NCBI GenBank assembly: GCA_003517965.1
Contig: DOZO01000050.1
Coordinates: forward strand, 1-17,794
Length of the DNA stretch: 17,794 nucleotides
Reading direction: 5' to 3'
Origin: Desulfobulbaceae bacterium
GTDB taxonomy: Bacteria > Desulfobacterota > Desulfobulbia > Desulfobulbales > Desulfurivibrionaceae
A program made the translations under genes and the position numbers. Under the pieces are notes generated by a model. That model made no database searches. It had not been told where the DNA came from and was given only the letters and a program-made list of their open reading frames with translations. How positions within the stretch are numbered: position 1 is the first letter of the stretch; every line of letters starts with the position of its first letter. Of the stretch, positions 14,580 through 17,794 are shown piece by piece.

Positions 14580-15367
14580 ACGCGGCAGATGGTTTTGCCC
14601 TGGCCGGGGTCAGCTTTGCCTACGGCGCGATTCCGGCGCTGGCCGGCTTGAACCTTTCTTTAAAGCCGGGCAGGTTTTACGGGGTGGTCGGCCCCAACGG
14701 CTGCGGCAAGACCACCTTTCTCGATCTGCTCACCGGCGGCAAAAAGCCCGCTCAGGGCAGCGTCACCTTTATGGGGCAGCCGGTGGCTGATTACCGGCGC
14801 CGCGATCTGGCCCGGCTGATCGCCCTGGTGCCCCAGGATTTCGCCATCGACTTTGCCTTCACCGTCCAGGAGGTGGTGCTCATGGGAAGGCATCCCCATA
14901 TTGGGCGTTTTGCCTCGCCGGCGGCGGAAGACTGGCGTCAGGTGGAGGCGGCCATGGCGGCCATCGGCATCAGCCATTTTCAGGACCGTTATGTCAACGA
15001 GCTTTCCGGCGGCGAGAAGCAGCGGGTGGTGGTGGCCCGGGCCCTGGCTCAGCAGACCCCCTATCTGCTTTTTGACGAGGCGACCTCCAGCCTGGATGTG
15101 CGCTACACCATGCAGATCTTCAACGAGGCCCGCAGGCTGGTCAGGGATGAGGGACGAACCGTGATCGCCGTGATCCACAATCTGAACCTGGCCGCGGCTT
15201 ACTGCGACGAACTCATCTGCATGCAGGGGGGAAAGGTGGCTGCCTGCGGGCCCAGCGACACGGTGCTGGAGCCGGAGCTGATCAAGAAAGTGTTTGGGGT
15301 GGAGAGCCGGGTGGCGTTTGATGAGTTCAGCAACATCCGACAGATATCCTTCCGTTACTGGAGTTAA
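14576..15367 (+). CDS. BtuD/FecE-family ABC transporter ATPase
   Basis: The ATP-hydrolysing subunit of the importer (263 aa). Walker A is GPNGCGKTT (39-47), the Q-loop lies in LVPQDFAIDF, the signature is LSGGEKQR (143-150), Walker B is YLLFDEAT (D167, E168 catalytic), and the switch His lies in VIHNLNLAAAYCDE near residue 200. The pattern FTVQEVVLMGRHPHIGRF is typical of the siderophore/haem/B12 class. The start ATG overlaps the permease stop, implying translational coupling. It lies 3 bases upstream of the binding-protein gene. All catalytic residues are present. Confidence 0.93.
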   Translation: MNAADGFALAGVSFAYGAIPALAGLNLSLKPGRFYGVVGPNGCGKTTFLDLLTGGKKPAQGSVTFMGQPVADYRRRDLARLIALVPQDFAIDFAFTVQEVVLMGRHPHIGRFASPAAEDWRQVEAAMAAIGISHFQDRYVNELSGGEKQRVVVARALAQQTPYLLFDEATSSLDVRYTMQIFNEARRLVRDEGRTVIAVIHNLNLAAAYCDELICMQGGKVAACGPSDTVLEPELIKKVFGVESRVAFDEFSNIRQISFRYWS

Positions 15368-15370
15368 CCT

Positions 15371-16333
15371 ATGGTAACCATGCGTCTGTTTTTTATCTTT
15401 GTTGTTGTCTTTATGGTTGGTTTCATTTCGTCCGCTCCGGCCGCGGCTCCGGCCAGTTTTCAGGACAGCGAGGGAAAAACGGTTACCGTGACCCGGCCCT
15501 ATGCCCGAATCATCTCGCTCTATCCGGCCCATAGCGAGAATCTGGTCAGCCTGGGACTCGGCGCGGAGATCATCGGCATTGAAGGCGGGGCCGAGGATCT
15601 GCCCCAGCTCAAGGACAAGAAGCATTTCAACTTTCGGGAAGACCCGGAGAAATTCATTGCCGCCCGGCCCGACCTGGTTCTGATCCGGCCGATGATCGAA
15701 CGTTCCGCCCCCCAGCTCATCGCCACCCTGCGCCAGGCGGGGATTACCGTGGTCTCCCTCCAACCCAACACGGTGGAGGAGATCTTTGCTTATTGGCGGG
15801 CCCTCGGCCTGCTCACCGGCAGAACCAGGCAGGCCGAGGAAATGGTCGCCACCTTCCAGACCGAGCTTGCGGCAATCAGAAAGATTGTCGCCAAGGTGCC
15901 GGAAAAAGCCCGGGCCAAGGTCTATTTTGAGGCGATCCACACCAAGATGAAAACCTTTGCCGGGGAAAGCATTGCCATGTATGTGCTGGGGCAGGCCGGC
16001 GGCATCAACGTGGCCGCGGATGCCCGCCAGGTTCGAGAGACCAATATCGCCGCCTACGGCAAGGAGCAAATCCTGGCAAAAGCCGGAGAGATTGAGGTTT
16101 TTCTCGCCCAGCAGGGGCGAATGAATCCGGTAACTATCGAGGCCATCATCCAGGAGCCTGGCTTTCAGGCAATCAAGGCGGTGCGGAGCAACCGGGTCTT
16201 TCTGGTGGATGAACGCATCGTCTCCCGGCCCACCTTAAGGCTTATTGAGGGGATAAAAACCATTGCCGCGCTGCTCTACCCGGAGCTTTTCCCAGGTGGG
16301 CCGCGCAAAAAAGGGGGCGGTGATGGCCGGTGA
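15371..16333 (+). CDS. BtuF/FecB-like periplasmic substrate-binding protein
   Basis: The extracytoplasmic receptor of the importer (320 aa). It opens with a signal peptide (residues 1 to about 25: MRLFFIFVVVFMVGFISSAPAAA), followed by the helical-backbone fold of the class: YARIISLYPAHSENLVSLGLGAEIIG, RPDLVLIRP, and a long helix with PNTVEEIFAYWRALGLLTG. No lipobox Cys follows the signal, so it is likely soluble in the periplasm. GGAG lies 7 bases before ATG 15371, so this start is preferred to ATG 15380. The Lys/Gly-rich C-terminus (RKKGGGDGR) is encoded where the next gene begins: the two overlap by 11 bases. The ligand cannot be fixed from sequence; corrinoid, cobalt complex or haem fit the context. 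Confidence 0.87.
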   Translation: MVTMRLFFIFVVVFMVGFISSAPAAAPASFQDSEGKTVTVTRPYARIISLYPAHSENLVSLGLGAEIIGIEGGAEDLPQLKDKKHFNFREDPEKFIAARPDLVLIRPMIERSAPQLIATLRQAGITVVSLQPNTVEEIFAYWRALGLLTGRTRQAEEMVATFQTELAAIRKIVAKVPEKARAKVYFEAIHTKMKTFAGESIAMYVLGQAGGINVAADARQVRETNIAAYGKEQILAKAGEIEVFLAQQGRMNPVTIEAIIQEPGFQAIKAVRSNRVFLVDERIVSRPTLRLIEGIKTIAALLYPELFPGGPRKKGGGDGR

Positions 16334-17711
16334 TCGGAGTTCGGCCATCCTGATTGCCGGCACCAGCAGCGGCTCCGGCAAGACCACCATCACCCTGGGT
16401 TTGCTCGCCGCTCTGCGTAATTTTGGTTTGGCGGTGCAGCCCTTCAAGTGCGGCCCGGATTTCATTGATCCTGGACTGCACCAGCTTGCCTGCGACCGGG
16501 TTTCACGCAATCTGGACCTGTGGATGATGGGCGAGGCCTGGGTGCGGGAGACCTTTGCCGTCGCCCGGCAAAGCAGCGGGGCGGATATTTCGGTGATCGA
16601 AGGGGTCATGGGCATGTTCGACGGCCAGGCCTCTTCCAGCGCCGCTCTGGCCAAGGCTCTGGGCGTGCCGGTGGTGCTGATTCTTGACGTGCGTTCCGCC
16701 GCGGAAAGCGTGGCCGCGGTTCTCAAGGGCTTTGAAACTCTTGATCCCGAGGTGGCCCCGGTGGCCGTGATTCTAAACCGGGTTGCCAGCCCGCGGCATC
16801 TGGAGCTGGTGAGCGGGGCCATCCGCCGGCATTGCCGGGCCGAGATTTTGGGGCATCTCCCCCAGAACATTGATTTTGCCATGCCAGCTCGGCATCTTGG
16901 CCTGTTTACCGGGGAGGAGCAGCCTATCAGCGCCGAGGCCCTTGCCGGTCTGGCCGCAACGATCAGCGCTCAGGTCAATCTTCCCCGTCTCCTGGAGCTG
17001 GCCGCAGGTGCGGCTCCATCCCCGGCGGAGGTTGACCCGGTGCGACATGAGCGCGTGGAGGTTCAGGCTCGGATTGGGGTGGCCAAGGACCGGGCTTTCT
17101 GCTTTTACTATGAAGATAATTTTGCTTTGTTGCGGGCTGCGGGCGCCGAGCTGGTTTTTTTCAGCCCCCTGGCAGACCGGCAACTGCCCGAGGGGCTGGA
17201 CGGCCTCTATCTGGGTGGCGGTTACCCTGAACTTTACGCCCGCGAGCTTTCCGGCAACCTCGGTATGCGGCAGGCGGTTTATGATTGGGCGGAGTCCGAC
17301 AGGCCGCTCTATGCCGAATGCGGGGGGTTCATGTATCTGACCGAAGGCATTGCCGGGGATGATCTCGGGGTGCTGCCCATGGCCGGGGTATTCCCGGTGA
17401 CGGCCCGGATGCAGAAAAAGAGGGCCGGCCTGGGCTACCGGGAAGTGCGTCTTGAAAAAGACTGCTTTTTCGGCCCGGTCGGCGCCGTGCTCCGGGGGCA
17501 TGAATTCCATTACTCGGTGATAGGGAAGATGCCTTCTCATATCGAACGGATCTATGCCGTGAACAGCAGTGTTAACAGCATAGAGAGCCGCGAAGGCTAT
17601 CGCCGCAACAATGTCCTGGGCGGCTATCTGCACCTCCATTTCGGGTTTAATCCGCAAATGGCGGGGGAATTTGTCCGGGCCTGTCGGCCTGCAGGGAATG
17701 AAAAAAAATGA
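16323..17711 (+). CDS. cbiA: Cobyrinate a,c-diamide synthase (CbiA/CobB)
   Basis: CbiA uses ATP and glutamine to amidate the a and c side chains of cobyrinic acid in B12 synthesis. The 462-aa protein has the N-terminal P-loop LIAGTSSGSGKTT (about 9-21), KCGPDFIDPGLH and VIEGVMGMFDG, and a C-terminal class I glutamine amidotransferase domain with GLYLGGGYPELYA, the nucleophile in YAECGGFMYL (C333) and a final GYLHLHFG with the catalytic His. AAGGGGG precedes ATG 16323 by about 5 bases; upstream the frame stays open to TTG 16263 inside the previous gene, which I reject. It overlaps the binding-protein gene by 11 bases and the next gene by 4, so importer and biosynthesis genes share one transcript. 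Confidence 0.95.
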   Translation: MAGDRSSAILIAGTSSGSGKTTITLGLLAALRNFGLAVQPFKCGPDFIDPGLHQLACDRVSRNLDLWMMGEAWVRETFAVARQSSGADISVIEGVMGMFDGQASSSAALAKALGVPVVLILDVRSAAESVAAVLKGFETLDPEVAPVAVILNRVASPRHLELVSGAIRRHCRAEILGHLPQNIDFAMPARHLGLFTGEEQPISAEALAGLAATISAQVNLPRLLELAAGAAPSPAEVDPVRHERVEVQARIGVAKDRAFCFYYEDNFALLRAAGAELVFFSPLADRQLPEGLDGLYLGGGYPELYARELSGNLGMRQAVYDWAESDRPLYAECGGFMYLTEGIAGDDLGVLPMAGVFPVTARMQKKRAGLGYREVRLEKDCFFGPVGAVLRGHEFHYSVIGKMPSHIERIYAVNSSVNSIESREGYRRNNVLGGYLHLHFGFNPQMAGEFVRACRPAGNEKK

Positions 17712-17794
17712 AAAATACCATCATGCAGATAGCACCGGAGGCAATCGAGGCGGAAAGCTTTCGGATCATTACCGAGGAGCTTGGCCCCACCTCC
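17708..17794 (+). CDS. cbiC: Precorrin-8X/cobalt-precorrin-8 methylmutase, 5' part only
   Basis: The window ends after 29 codons. The translation, MKNTIMQIAPEAIEAESF followed by RIITEELGPTS, matches the N-terminus of CbiC/CobH (consensus I-x-P-x-x-IE-x-x-SF-x-II). This enzyme moves the C11 methyl group to C12 to give cobyrinic acid, the substrate of CbiA just upstream. Its ATG overlaps the cbiA stop (ATGA) directly behind a run of A residues. Identification rests on a short segment and on context. Confidence 0.75.
   Translation, partial: MKNTIMQIAPEAIEAESFRIITEELGPTS

Noticed and set aside
14660..16069. Open frame of 469 codons on the - strand opposite the ABC ATPase and binding protein
   Set aside because: It is antisense to two genes with full catalytic or family motifs, has a Gly/His/Gln-rich, non-domain composition and no ribosome binding site; it follows from high GC at third positions.
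16263..16322. Upstream extension of cbiA by 20 codons
   Set aside because: TTG start within the binding-protein gene, no ribosome binding site; the P-loop begins right after ATG 16323, which has AAGGGGG.
16773..17657. Open frame of 294 codons opposite cbiA
   Set aside because: Shadow of cbiA on the other strand with no recognisable motif.

Overview
The window looks like chromosomal DNA of an anaerobic Desulfobacterota (deltaproteobacterial) bacterium, probably close to the Desulfobulbaceae. Evidence is the pairing of a zapB-like and a zapA gene with a 6S RNA and rny, an FmdE/molybdopterin-binding pair, and a cobalt-early (anaerobic) cobalamin cluster that starts with a secreted CbiK-type cobaltochelatase, an arrangement known from sulfate reducers. 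The lineage call is inference from gene content only.

Bases 1-7040 carry housekeeping genes on the + strand: a short GlmU-like nucleotidyltransferase, a ZapB-like coiled-coil protein, ZapA, a probable 6S RNA, a degraded coding remnant, RNase Y, tyrosyl-tRNA synthetase and a membrane-anchored glucosaminidase. This part is visibly AT-richer and holds three copies of a roughly 106-bp palindromic repeat (family A: 2009-2114, 5573-5679, 7066-7170). The repeat has terminal inverted repeats, a conserved central hairpin and TA at both ends, as expected of a MITE. Two copies form the stop codons of zapA and tyrS, and the copy after zapA carries a TATAAT just ahead of the 6S RNA.

Bases 7190-10750 hold a TPR-methyltransferase fusion and the ribosome-rescue hydrolase ArfB (+ strand), then, convergent on the - strand, an FmdE-family protein and a molybdopterin-binding protein with a C-terminal Cys cluster.

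Bases 10830-17794 form a GC-rich, cobalamin-controlled region. A first cobalamin riboswitch with a clear intrinsic terminator precedes a Gate-domain membrane protein (candidate cobalt or corrinoid transporter). A second cobalamin riboswitch precedes an operon of secreted cobaltochelatase (cbiK), ABC permease, ATPase, solute-binding protein, cbiA and the start of cbiC, with most junctions overlapping or only a few bases apart. A second repeat (family B, 54 bp, 51 of 54 identical, inverted) lies at 5726-5779 and again at 13487-13540 between cbiK and the permease, where its hairpin abuts the permease start codon.

I see no CRISPR array, tRNA, rRNA, transposase or phage gene. The most novel material is the two repeat families and their effects on neighbouring genes, and the riboswitch-controlled Gate-domain transporter.
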